Source: Candidatus Omnitrophota bacterium (lineage in GTDB: Bacteria > Omnitrophota > Gorgyraeia > 1-14-0-20-64-10 > JACQQZ01). From it: a DNA stretch of 8,352 nucleotides. The notes below the pieces were generated by a model that had not been told where the DNA came from, did no database searches, and worked only from the letters and a program-made list of their open reading frames with translations. The stretch covers positions 1-8,352 of the forward strand of contig JACQRF010000130.1 in NCBI GenBank assembly GCA_016206635.1, given 5' to 3'. The translations under genes and the position numbers were made by a program. This document shows positions 1-6,611 of the stretch, piece by piece (the first letter of the stretch is position 1; each line of letters starts with the position of its first letter).

Positions 1-1724
1 AAGCGTGGCTCCGGTTGGGGGCGCTGCTCCAAATACGGCAGGATCTGTCCGACCACCTGGGCAAACACCGGCGCGGCGACGACGCCGCCATAATAGTACG
101 GGTGCGGGTTATCCACCATCACGACGATCGCCAGTTGCGGGTCGTCCACCGGCGCGAAGCCCACGAACGACGCCACGAAGTGCCGGTGGGAATACACCCC
201 GCCTTCGACTTTCTGCGCAGTGCCGGTTTTCCCCGCCACCCGGTAGCCGGCGACCGCGGCCTGCTTCCCGGTGCCGCGCTCAATGGCGCCGGCCATGATC
301 GCCTTGAGCTCGGCCGCCACCGCCGGGGCAATGACCTGGCGCACCACCTCCGGTCGCCCCATCTGTACCATCCGGCCCTCGGCGTCCTGCACCGCCTGAA
401 TCAACCAGGGTCGCATCATCACGCCATCGTTGGCGATCGTCGCCGCCAGGACCGCCAACTGCAGCGCCGTCACGGTCACCTCCTGGCCCATGGGAATTGC
501 CACGCGGGACGGCTTGGACCACCGGGCCGGCGGCTTGGTCACGCCGATCACCTCGCCGGGCAACCCGGCGCCGGTCGCCTGCCCGAACCCAAACGCCCGG
601 ATGTAGTGATACAAGCGGTCCGGCGCCAGCTTCATCGCCGCCTTGGCCGTCCCGATATTGCTGGAGTTCTCGATGACTTCGCGGAAGGTCAGCCACCCGT
701 GCGGATGGACGTCGTGGAGGATCCGGCCATGGATCGGGAATTCGCCCTGCTCGCAATACAGGCGGTCGGTTGGCGCGATGACCCGATCATTCAGGAGGGC
801 GGCCGCCGTCACGATCTTGAACACCGAGCCCGGCTCAAACGTGTCGGTCACGGCCCGATTCCGCCGAGCTTCCGTGGCGGCGCGGCCAGGGGCATTCGGG
901 TCGTACGATGGGCAGCTCGCCATCGCCAAAATCTCACCGGTCCTCGGCTGCAGCACGACGATGGACGCGCCGTGCGCCTGATGCGTGTCGTACGCGGCCC
1001 GCAGCGCCTGCTCCGCCACGTGCTGGATGACCTGGTCAATCGTCAGCACCACATCCGTCCCGGCCCGCGCCGGCAACACGTCGCGGCGCCACGCCTCGAG
1101 GTGCCGCTGCTTGGCGTCCCGCTGGGCCCACCGCCAACCGGATCGCCCGCGCAACCAGGGGTCGAGCGCCAGCTCCAGCCCTTCCAACCCGCGGTGATCC
1201 AATCCCGCAAAGCCGACGACGTGCGACGCCAACGCGCCGCCGGGATACACCCGCCTAGGTTCCTTGACCATGTCCACCCCGGGGATGCGTAACGCCTGCA
1301 CGGCCTGCGCCGCGCGGTTGGACGTTTTGCGGGCCAGCCAGACAAATCCCCGGCGCTGATGGAGCTGCGCGGACACCGCCGACGGTGGGAGCCCAAGGAT
1401 CGGCGCCAACGCCGTGGTCACGCGCGCCTTGTGAGGCACCCAGCGGGGATCGGCGTACAACGAGGGCAATCGGATATCGGTGGCGAGCGGTTGGAGGTGG
1501 CGGTCGTAGATGGTGCCGCGGCTGGCCGGCAATTCGACGACCAGTTGATGTTGCTGATGGGCGAGCGCGAGATAGCGTCCGGCCCCCACGAGTTGGAGCC
1601 AGACCAGGCGTCCCCACACGAGGAGGCCAAGGGCCGTGAAGGCCAGGACAACCCCCGCCAAGCGGTCCTTGTGCGCCTTGCTCAACATCGCCCAACCGTG
1701 AAGCACCTCGTGCACCTCGGCCAT
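1..1724 (-). CDS. ftsI: FtsI / class B penicillin-binding protein (septal peptidoglycan transpeptidase), 3' end outside window
   Basis: Cross-links peptidoglycan at the division septum; a membrane-anchored periplasmic enzyme. The frame is open without a stop or frameshift from the start to the left edge. A short cytoplasmic tail precedes one membrane segment (AGVVLAFTALGLLVWGRLVW, nt about 1575-1660), followed by the class B dimerisation motif RGTIYDR. All three active-site motifs are present: SVFK (nt 816-827, catalytic Ser), SSN (nt 657-665) and KTGT (nt 219-230). The last visible residues lie well past KTGT, so little is missing unless there is a PASTA tail. Position after mraZ-rsmH-ftsL argues for FtsI over an elongation PBP2. 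Start is uncertain: ATG 1724 is the longest, GTG 1706 has the best Shine-Dalgarno (GAGGTG, 6-nt gap), and ATG 1688 lies 9 codons before the membrane segment. Gap to ftsL is about 35 bp, so an operon is likely. Confidence 0.95.
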   Translation of the reverse strand, partial: MAEVHEVLHGWAMLSKAHKDRLAGVVLAFTALGLLVWGRLVWLQLVGAGRYLALAHQQHQLVVELPASRGTIYDRHLQPLATDIRLPSLYADPRWVPHKARVTTALAPILGLPPSAVSAQLHQRRGFVWLARKTSNRAAQAVQALRIPGVDMVKEPRRVYPGGALASHVVGFAGLDHRGLEGLELALDPWLRGRSGWRWAQRDAKQRHLEAWRRDVLPARAGTDVVLTIDQVIQHVAEQALRAAYDTHQAHGASIVVLQPRTGEILAMASCPSYDPNAPGRAATEARRNRAVTDTFEPGSVFKIVTAAALLNDRVIAPTDRLYCEQGEFPIHGRILHDVHPHGWLTFREVIENSSNIGTAKAAMKLAPDRLYHYIRAFGFGQATGAGLPGEVIGVTKPPARWSKPSRVAIPMGQEVTVTALQLAVLAATIANDGVMMRPWLIQAVQDAEGRMVQMGRPEVVRQVIAPAVAAELKAIMAGAIERGTGKQAAVAGYRVAGKTGTAQKVEGGVYSHRHFVASFVGFAPVDDPQLAIVVMVDNPHPYYYGGVVAAPVFAQVVGQILPYLEQRPQPEPR

Positions 1725-1759
1725 CCCGGCCGGCCGAGGGGCTGGTGGATGTAATCCGG

Positions 1760-2143
1760 CTACGGAGCCGGTTCGGCTTCGGCGGTCGCGTGCGGCGTCA
1801 CGAGACTCGCCATCACCTGTCGTCCCCGCGCCAAGAGGCCCGGCGCACCCCGCAGCTCAGCGGCCGGGATGGCGGGTACGGAGGACGGCGCCATCCATGC
1901 GATCCGACGCGGACTGACGAGCGTCACGTCGCGTCGTGCCAGCCGCTGTTCCAACAGGCGAGGTGCCTGAAGGGTTAGGACATTGTAGAGAAGAATGTGA
2001 TGCTGGTCAAGCCTGTCCGCCCTCATCGCCAAGCGCCGTTCCATCGCGTATCGAGCCTCGATCAACACGATCTGCTGATGGGTATACGCCAGGGCGACCA
2101 GCGTGCCCGCGCCGATCCCCATCGCCCACCGCCGCATCGGCAT
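1760..2143 (-). CDS. ftsL: FtsL-like cell division protein
   Basis: A small bitopic protein of 127 residues. It has a short basic N-terminus, one hydrophobic segment (about residues 7-27, WAMGIGAGTLVALAYTHQQI), then a helical, charged, heptad-like stretch (about 28-70, with ARYAMERRLAMRADRLDQ) and a proline/alanine-rich tail. FtsL scaffolds the divisome with FtsB and FtsQ. Sequence conservation in the family is very low, so the call rests on topology, size and the position between rsmH and ftsI. The start overlaps the rsmH stop: GTGATG holds a GTG (2146), an ATG (2143) and the rsmH TGA (2145-2143). I chose the ATG; there is no clear Shine-Dalgarno, so translation is probably coupled to rsmH. 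Confidence 0.75.
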   Translation of the reverse strand: MPMRRWAMGIGAGTLVALAYTHQQIVLIEARYAMERRLAMRADRLDQHHILLYNVLTLQAPRLLEQRLARRDVTLVSPRRIAWMAPSSVPAIPAAELRGAPGLLARGRQVMASLVTPHATAEAEPAP

Positions 2144-3060
2144 CACGCGCGCCGCGCCGCGGCCCGCAGCCGGGCGCTGCGGGACCTCGGATTGCCGCGC
2201 ACCTCCTCATCCCCGGGCCGGAGCGGCCGCCGCGTCAGCACGTCTACCTCCCCGGCCGCCGCCGCGCGCCGAAACGCCTGTTTGACGATCCGGTCCTCCA
2301 GCGAGTGGTACGCCAACACCACGATCCGGCCGCCGGGCCGCAACCGCTGGATCGCCTGCGGGAGCGCCGCGGCCAGCGCTTCAAGCTCCCGGTTCACGAC
2401 AATCCGCAGCGCCTGGAAGGTGCGCGTCGCCGGATGAATCCGTTGCCACGCCCGGCCGCGCCTGCCTGACCGGCCGACAGGCGGCAGCGCCTGCAACACG
2501 CACGCGGCCAATTCCCCCGTCGTCCGCATCGGCCGGCGCTGGACGATGCGCCGCGCGATCCGCCGCGCCCATCGTTCCTCGCCGTACTGCGCGATCGCAT
2601 CCGCCAAGGCGTGCCCCGGCCACCGGTTGACCACCTCGGCGGCGGTGAGCGGCTGCGCCGGATCCATCCGCATGTCCAGCGGCCCGTCCGCCTGAATGCT
2701 GAACCCGCGTGGCGCCGTCTCAAGCTGCAGCGACGACACCCCGAGATCGAACACCGCGCCATCAAGCCCCCGCACCCCGAGCGCCTCCAGCGCGGCGGTC
2801 AGTTGCTCGAATGAGCCGTGCCGGAACATCATCTGCGCGGCGAACTCCCGGAGGGCGTCGGCCGCGACCACCAGGGCGGACGGATCACGATCCATGGCCA
2901 CGACGCGCGCCGCCGGCCCGGCCGCCTGGAGGATCGCCCGGCTGTGTCCCCCGCCCCCCACGGTCGCGTCCAAGAACACCCCGCCCGGGCGCGGCGCCAG
3001 GCATCGGACGACGGCGTCAGCCATGACCGGCCGGTGGATCGGCGGGGGCTCATCGCTCAC
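2143..3060 (-). CDS. rsmH: 16S rRNA (cytosine(1402)-N4)-methyltransferase RsmH
   Basis: Methylates N4 of C1402 in the 16S rRNA decoding centre using SAM; cytoplasmic. At about 305 aa it is normal for the family. Family landmarks in order (numbered from GTG 3060): HRPVM (9-13), SAM-binding loop DATVGGGGHS (31-40), DRDPSA (from 57), DLGVSSLQL (from 105), GFSIQADGPLDMRMD (119-133), HPATRTFQALRI (209-220), YHSLEDR (251-257) and the C-terminal NPRSRSARLR signature. GTG 3060 overlaps the mraZ TGA by 4 bp (GTGA) and follows GGGAACCGGA. A GTG at 3072 would overlap mraZ by 16 bp with no Shine-Dalgarno. It sits second in the dcw operon, as in most bacteria. Confidence 0.96.
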   Translation of the reverse strand: MSDEPPPIHRPVMADAVVRCLAPRPGGVFLDATVGGGGHSRAILQAAGPAARVVAMDRDPSALVVAADALREFAAQMMFRHGSFEQLTAALEALGVRGLDGAVFDLGVSSLQLETAPRGFSIQADGPLDMRMDPAQPLTAAEVVNRWPGHALADAIAQYGEERWARRIARRIVQRRPMRTTGELAACVLQALPPVGRSGRRGRAWQRIHPATRTFQALRIVVNRELEALAAALPQAIQRLRPGGRIVVLAYHSLEDRIVKQAFRRAAAAGEVDVLTRRPLRPGDEEVRGNPRSRSARLRAAARRA

Positions 3061-3497
3061 TCCGGTTCCCACAATTTTTCGGCGATCTCTTCAAACGATC
3101 CGCGCGTCATGTCGTACGCTTGTCGCCATCGCTCCTTGGCCCAGATCTCAACCCGGTTGGAGACGCCGACGACGACCACATCACGGGTAATCCCGGCAAA
3201 CTCTTTGAGGTACTGCGGAAGGAGTATCCGGCCCTGGCGATCCCAAACGAGTTCCACGGCCCCGGAAAAAAAGAGCCGGTTGAATTGGCGGGACTGCGCC
3301 TTGGTGAACGGGATGGCGCGAAATCGCTGCTCTTGGGCCTTCCATTCTTCCTCGGGAAACCCAAAGAGACACTGGTCCAATCCGCGCGTGACCACGAGTT
3401 TTTCGGCATAGTGCTCCTTCAGGGCCTCCCGGAACTTCGACGGGATAATGAGCCGCCCTTTGCGATCAATGGTGTGTTCATGCTCGCCGTAAAACAT
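3057..3497 (-). CDS. mraZ: MraZ, transcriptional regulator of the division/cell-wall cluster
   Basis: A DNA-binding protein of 146 aa, the usual family size, made of two tandem SpoVT/AbrB-like halves. Each half carries the signature D-x-x-GR followed by hydrophobics and proline: DRKGRLIIP (residues 11-19) and DRQGRILLP (86-94). The N-terminus MFYGEHEHTID is typical. MraZ forms a ring-shaped oligomer that binds short direct repeats in its own promoter and represses the dcw operon. Matching repeats are present upstream (3697-3723). Start ATG 3497 has GAGG five bases upstream. It is the first gene of the mraZ-rsmH-ftsL-ftsI operon and overlaps rsmH by 4 bp. Confidence 0.97.
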   Translation of the reverse strand: MFYGEHEHTIDRKGRLIIPSKFREALKEHYAEKLVVTRGLDQCLFGFPEEEWKAQEQRFRAIPFTKAQSRQFNRLFFSGAVELVWDRQGRILLPQYLKEFAGITRDVVVVGVSNRVEIWAKERWRQAYDMTRGSFEEIAEKLWEPE

Positions 3498-3524
3498 CCG
3501 CGCCTCGCCCGCCCCGTCAAATGA

Positions 3525-3561
3525 GGAGGGGGCTTCGGGCGAATCCCCCGAAGCCCCCTCC
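3525..3561 (-). promoter_or_regulatory. Perfect 15-bp hairpin in the mraZ leader
   Basis: Arms GGAGGGGGCTTCGGG (3525-3539) and CCCGAAGCCCCCTCC (3547-3561) pair without a mismatch around a 7-nt loop. The base of the stem is 27 nt upstream of the mraZ ATG. Neither strand has a T-run after the stem, so it is not a canonical intrinsic terminator. In the mraZ transcript it lies just 5' of the ribosome binding site and could affect mRNA stability, ribosome access or transcript elongation. That role is inferred; only the palindrome is seen. Confidence 0.7.
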
Positions 3562-3571
3562 GGTCAAGCTG

Positions 3572-3674
3572 GTTGTGGGTGCGTTATGGTAACGGTGGCT
3601 CTCCCACCGCGTATATTCGCCTTTTCCCCCAGTGGGGGCTCCCCGATAAAGGCAAACCCGACGGCACCCACAAC
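3572..3674 (-). other. Candidate structured RNA segment in the mraZ 5' leader
   Basis: An 11-bp outer inverted repeat, GTTGTGGGTGC (3572-3582) with GCACCCACAAC (3664-3674), encloses two inner hairpins. One is CGGTGG/CCACCG (3593-3598/3604-3609) with a 5-nt loop. The other is GCCTTT/AAAGGC (3619-3624/3648-3653) containing CCCCC-AGT-GGGGG (3626-3638). The GGGGG tract could instead pair with CCCC at 3641-3644, giving a possible alternative fold. Together this resembles a three-way-junction RNA inside the leader of the predicted mraZ transcript (starting near 3725). I do not recognise a known riboswitch. The palindromes would also fold if transcribed from the plus strand, so strand is assigned only from the mraZ promoter. 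Confidence 0.45.
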
Positions 3675-3696
3675 TCAGATCGTTCACGCAAGTCCT

Positions 3697-3723
3697 CCAC
3701 TTTCCTCCACTTTTTACCACTTT
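3697..3723 (-). promoter_or_regulatory. MraZ operator: three AAAGTGG direct repeats at 10-bp period
   Basis: On the minus strand AAAGTGG occurs three times, as the complement of CCACTTT at 3697-3703, 3707-3713 and 3717-3723. The copies are exactly 10 bp apart, so all lie on one helical face. MraZ binding sites known from Mollicutes (AAAGTG plus a 3-nt spacer) and E. coli (TGGG-type repeats) share this 10-bp period. The repeats start just downstream of the mraZ -10 box, covering about +3 to +30, which is the position expected for autorepression. Confidence 0.85.
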
Positions 3724-3731
3724 CATGACCG

Positions 3732-3760
3732 AGTATACGGATTGCGCCCCACCGTGTCAA
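3732..3760 (-). promoter_or_regulatory. Sigma-70 promoter of the mraZ operon
   Basis: On the minus strand TTGACA (3760-3755) is followed, after exactly 17 bp, by TATACT (3737-3732). The -35 is perfect, the -10 matches 5 of 6 positions, and the spacing is optimal. Predicted transcription start is near 3725, which gives a leader of about 230 nt before mraZ, unusually long for this gene. Confidence 0.85.
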
Positions 3761-3779
3761 GGGGTTTGGCAGAAAAATG

Positions 3780-3788
3780 TGATAGCAT
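3780..3788 (+). promoter_or_regulatory. Possible extended -10 for the GT87 gene
   Basis: TGATAGCAT has the TGnTAnnAT form of an extended -10 element. Its +1 would fall at or next to the ATG at 3795, so the mRNA would be leaderless, in keeping with the absence of a Shine-Dalgarno there. No convincing -35 is seen. Confidence 0.25.
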
Positions 3789-3794
3789 GTCGCC

Positions 3795-5024
3795 ATGCGG
3801 CGCCCGCTCGCAGGTCTCGCGCTGGTCATCGGGTTGATCGCCCTGATCGCCGGCGCTCGGTACTACAGCCGCATCCACCGGTTCTGGGGCATCACCCAGA
3901 CCGACTTCAGCGTGTTCTATCAGGCGGGCTATCAAATCGATCGGCGGGCCTCGATGTACGAACAGCACCCCACGCACTACACGACCGACAAGGAATACCT
4001 GTTCAAATACCCGCCGCCGTTCGGATTCGCGATGATTCCATGGTCACGGCTGCCGATTCAAGTCGCCATTCGCTGGTGGTACGGATTGACTGCGGTGGCC
4101 TTGCTCGGCGCGCTCTGGGGCATTCGGCGTCTGGTCGATCCCTCGCTTCAAGACGGTCGCTTCATGGTGATCGCCGGGATGGCGTTGTTGGCCGTGCTGC
4201 GGCCGTTCTTGGCCAATTTACGACTAGGACAAATCGACGTCGTGCTGGCCGGCTGCCTGATAGGATTTCTAGTGGCCCATCGGCGCCGGCGCGACGCCGC
4301 GGCGGGGTGGTGGCTGGGCATTCCGATCTTGTGCAAATTGGTCCCGGCCGTCTGGTTGGCCTACCTGGCGGCCGCGCGCCGATGGCGGGCGCTCGGCTGG
4401 ACACTCCTGGCGATACTGACGTATCTGGCCAGCCCGATCCCACATCTGGGGTTTGCCGGCACGCGAGGGGCCGTAATGGAGTGGCTCGGCACCCTCCACG
4501 CCTCAGGCGGCAATCATGAATGGCTGCTGCGCTACAAGAACCAATCGGTATTGAGCGCCGCGCTGCGGGTGATCGCCGGCCCTCAGGCCGAGACCGTGAC
4601 GGGGGGGCAGCTCGCGGCGGCGATGGGGGTCACGGCGGGGTTCGCGCTGCTCTACGGGGGATGGGTGTGGCGGGCGATGCGGATCTCTCGAGAGACGGAC
4701 GACCCGCTCTGCGCCCTGGTCGCCCCGTCACTCGTCATGATCGCGATGGTGATCTTCTCGCCGCACGCCTGGATCGCGACGTTCATTCACCTGCTGCTGC
4801 CGTATGCCGTGCTCGGCGCCTATCTCGTGACGCGCGCGCCGGATGATCGGCTCGGGTGGGGGCTCTTCCTGGGGTCGGTGCTCCTGGTGAGCGCCACGGC
4901 CCCGGATCTGCTGGGCGCCGCGTCCCGCGCCGCGCACATTGCGTCCGCCGTGATGTGGGGCGCGGTATGCCTGGCGATCGGGGTCCGGCGGATCGGGCGG
5001 GGAAATGTGAGAGCCGGCCGATAA
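3795..5024 (+). CDS. GT87 / DUF2029-family polytopic glycosyltransferase
   Basis: A 409-aa integral membrane protein of the GT-C fold. Members (for example mycobacterial PimE) transfer a sugar, often mannose, from a polyprenyl-phosphate donor on the outer face of the membrane. Landmarks: N-terminal membrane helix (residues 4-22), first-loop acidic motif TDFSVFYQAG (36-45, with Asp37 the likely catalytic base), KYPPPF (71-76), LGQIDVVL (144-151), CKLVPAVW (180-187), NQSV (249-252) and SPHAW (322-326), with about ten hydrophobic segments between them. Substrate is unknown. It is a lone gene, divergent from mraZ, with no glycan-pathway partner in the window. There is no Shine-Dalgarno before ATG 3795. 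The last 18 bp overlap the 3' end of rnpB on the other strand. Confidence 0.85.
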   Translation: MRRPLAGLALVIGLIALIAGARYYSRIHRFWGITQTDFSVFYQAGYQIDRRASMYEQHPTHYTTDKEYLFKYPPPFGFAMIPWSRLPIQVAIRWWYGLTAVALLGALWGIRRLVDPSLQDGRFMVIAGMALLAVLRPFLANLRLGQIDVVLAGCLIGFLVAHRRRRDAAAGWWLGIPILCKLVPAVWLAYLAAARRWRALGWTLLAILTYLASPIPHLGFAGTRGAVMEWLGTLHASGGNHEWLLRYKNQSVLSAALRVIAGPQAETVTGGQLAAAMGVTAGFALLYGGWVWRAMRISRETDDPLCALVAPSLVMIAMVIFSPHAWIATFIHLLLPYAVLGAYLVTRAPDDRLGWGLFLGSVLLVSATAPDLLGAASRAAHIASAVMWGAVCLAIGVRRIGRGNVRAGR

Positions 5025-5369
5025 GCCGAATTCTGTCCCCCGCCTCGTCGGCGGGGTGATGGTCATCCCTCTCGGCCCGCCGTTGCCGACGGACTCATGC
5101 AGCCTACCCGCCCCGCCTCCTCTTTCGAGGATCCCGATGGGCCACCGGATGGCGGGACCTATTTGGCCTTGCTCCGCGGAGAGATTGCCGCGTTTCACGT
5201 CATCCCCTCTGCTTGGTTTGCACCAAGCACACCTTCGGGGACTACTCGTCTCTGTGGCTCTGATCCGCCCCTTGCGGGGGGTGGGCGTTACCCACTCCGC
5301 TGCCCGATGGAGTTCGGACTTTCCTCTCCCGGCCTCTCGACCGAGAGCGACCACCTAGCCGACTCTCAC
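5007..5369 (-). ncRNA. rnpB: RNase P RNA (M1 RNA), bacterial type A
   Basis: The catalytic RNA of RNase P, which matures tRNA 5' ends. Conserved blocks on the minus strand in order: GAGAGGAAAGTCCGAACTCC (about 5309-5328), GGGTAACGCCCA, GCAAGGCCAAATAGG (5158-5172), GGGTAGGCTGCATGAG (5094-5109) and ACAGAATTCGGCTTATCGG (5017-5035). The ends were set by the P1 helix: GTGAGAGTCGGCT at the 5' end pairs with GGCCGGCTCTCAC at the 3' end, with U-G wobbles. Length is about 363 nt, normal for type A. The 3' boundary is good to a few bases. No intrinsic terminator is visible downstream, where it converges with the GT87 coding region. Confidence 0.97.
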
Positions 5370-5375
5370 ACGCCC

Positions 5376-5404
5376 AGTATACCTTACGAGGTGGGAAAAG
5401 AGAA
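5376..5404 (-). promoter_or_regulatory. rnpB promoter overlapping the RNase HI gene end
   Basis: TATACT (5381-5376) lies 7 nt before the P1-defined 5' end of rnpB, and is the same hexamer used at mraZ. At 17 bp upstream the -35 is a weak TTCTCT (5404-5399), inside the last codons of the RNase HI gene. The match between predicted +1 and the RNA 5' end supports it. Confidence 0.6.
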
Positions 5405-5863
5405 CGTTCGCTGGGTCGGGTCGCCGGGGGCCGCCGGCCGCCGCGCCGCAGTCTGGGCGCGCAACCCGTCGTCTACCGCGCGGTTCGCCAGGCGATCGGC
5501 GGCGCGATTGTGCTCGCGCGGGACGTGGGCGATCGTGCATCGGCGAAACGCGTCCCGCATCGTCCCGATCAACGCGTGGAACACGCGCAGGGTGGGGTCT
5601 TTGACACGGTACTCGCCGCACATCTGTTTGACCAACAACTCGCTGTCGCTTTGCACGCGCACCTCGCGGGCGCCCACCCGGGACGCCTGGTGCAGCCCGA
5701 GCGCCAGCGCGGCATACTCCGCCACATTATTCGTGGTCTCGCCGAGATACAGGCGATGCTCGCCGAGGACTCGGCCTGTGAGGTCCACCAACCGCGCCCC
5801 GGCGCCCGCCGGACCGGGATTGCCGCGCGCGGCGCCATCAACCGCGAGGCACACGACCTCCAC
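5384..5863 (-). CDS. RNase HI-family ribonuclease
   Basis: A 159-aa cytoplasmic nuclease predicted to cut the RNA strand of RNA-DNA hybrids, as in R-loops and lagging-strand primers. All four metal-binding acidic residues are visible: D9 in VDGAARGNPGPAG, E49 in TNNVAEYAAL, D73 in SDSELLV and D123 in HNRAADRLAN. His118 sits in the active-site flap position. It is the short RNase HI type without the basic handle of E. coli RnhA or an N-terminal hybrid-binding domain. The C-terminal 25 residues are low-complexity and basic. The start is GTG 5863, 10 bp after the zinc-ribbon stop, with no Shine-Dalgarno, so translational coupling is likely. Its stop lies 3 bp from the rnpB -10 box. Confidence 0.92.
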   Translation of the reverse strand: MEVVCLAVDGAARGNPGPAGAGARLVDLTGRVLGEHRLYLGETTNNVAEYAALALGLHQASRVGAREVRVQSDSELLVKQMCGEYRVKDPTLRVFHALIGTMRDAFRRCTIAHVPREHNRAADRLANRAVDDGLRAQTAARRPAAPGDPTQRTFSFPTS

Positions 5864-5873
5864 GGGCCGGGGG

Positions 5874-6611
5874 CTACGCGATGACGTCTTCAGGGTAGTA
5901 GAGGAGGCGGGCGCACGACTCGCAGGCGATCAATCGCTCTTTGAGGCGGATCTCGTTGATCGTCTGCGGTGGAACATTCATGTGGCACCCCCCGCAGGCT
6001 TCCAGGCGGGGATCGACCGCCACCAGGCCGACGCCTTCCTTCTTCTCGAGGATGCGCTCATACCGGGCCAGCACCTTCGCCTCGACGCGCGGCGCCGACG
6101 CCTGACGCTGCGCCTGCAGGCCGGCGATCGCCGTGTCCAGCACCGCCATCTCCTGTTCCACGGCGGCGACCGCCGCCCGCATAGCGGCTTCGTCGCTTTT
6201 GAGCGATTCGGCCACGCCCGCGATCGCCGCTTTCTGTTGGTCGATCTGCTCCATCACCTTCAAGATTTCTTCCTCCAGAACGGAATTGTCGGCCTTGGCC
6301 CCTTCAATCTCGCGCTGCATCGCGGTGTATTCTTTGTTCGTTTTGACTTGATACAGCTGCATCTGCAATTTTTTGACATGGGCCTCTTTCGCCGCGAGAT
6401 CACCGTCCATCGAGCCGCGCTTGACCTGGAGGGCCTTGAGCTGCGCCTCGGCATCCTTGACGCGCTGCGTCTGAGCCTGGTGCGCCGCCTTCAGCTGCTC
6501 AATCTGGGGCGGTTTGGCCTGTCGCCGGCGCTGGAGGTCGTAGATTTGCTTGTCGAGCGCCTGCAGCTCAACGAGCGCTTTGAGTTGTTCACCGATGTCA
6601 ACGGCCGTCAC
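5874..6611 (-). CDS. Coiled-coil C4-type zinc-ribbon protein (CT398/FlgZ-like, DUF164 family)
   Basis: About 245 aa. A long helical hairpin (roughly residues 5-175, rich in Q, E, K and A heptads such as LKALVELQALDKQIYDLQ) is followed by a C-terminal zinc ribbon with cysteines 206, 209, 230 and 233 (CGGC...CESC). The linker motif KTNKEYTAMQREIE is typical of the family. Relatives include chlamydial CT398 and Helicobacter FlgZ, which bind sigma-54 or mRNA and secretion proteins; a general role is not settled. I chose GTG 6611: GGGAG lies 8 nt upstream, and homologs start close to the first helix. A TTG at 6644 would add 11 residues encoded wholly by the 75-bp repeat. Genes of this family are often next to an RNase HI, as here. 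Confidence 0.88.
   Translation of the reverse strand: MTAVDIGEQLKALVELQALDKQIYDLQRRRQAKPPQIEQLKAAHQAQTQRVKDAEAQLKALQVKRGSMDGDLAAKEAHVKKLQMQLYQVKTNKEYTAMQREIEGAKADNSVLEEEILKVMEQIDQQKAAIAGVAESLKSDEAAMRAAVAAVEQEMAVLDTAIAGLQAQRQASAPRVEAKVLARYERILEKKEGVGLVAVDPRLEACGGCHMNVPPQTINEIRLKERLIACESCARLLYYPEDVIA

Noticed and set aside
15..1292. A 425-codon plus-strand open frame.
   Set aside because: It is the codon-for-codon antisense of ftsI; high GC content removes stops. The protein shows arginine/histidine-rich, family-less composition.
3525..3561. Intrinsic terminator.
   Set aside because: Strong stem but no T-run on either strand, and it lies inside the mraZ leader where a constitutive terminator would silence the operon.
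3644..3710. GATAAAGGCAAACC followed later by ACGCAAGTCC resembles parts of a c-di-GMP (GEMM-I) riboswitch.
   Set aside because: The GNRA-capped first stem and the GGGACGCAAAGCC partner are missing, and the supposed 3' half is the MraZ operator. Chance similarity.
3697..3723. CRISPR-like or other short tandem repeat array.
   Set aside because: Seven-base units at a 10-bp period directly after a -10 box fit an operator, far too short for CRISPR.
3766..3788. TTGGCA with TAGCAT as a -35/-10 pair, or a sigma-54 site, for GT87.
   Set aside because: Spacing is 11 bp for sigma-70, and the -12 GC of a sigma-54 site is absent.
5037..5056. Hairpin CCCCGCC/GGCGGGG as a GT87 terminator.
   Set aside because: It is an internal helix of RNase P RNA and has no T-run after it.
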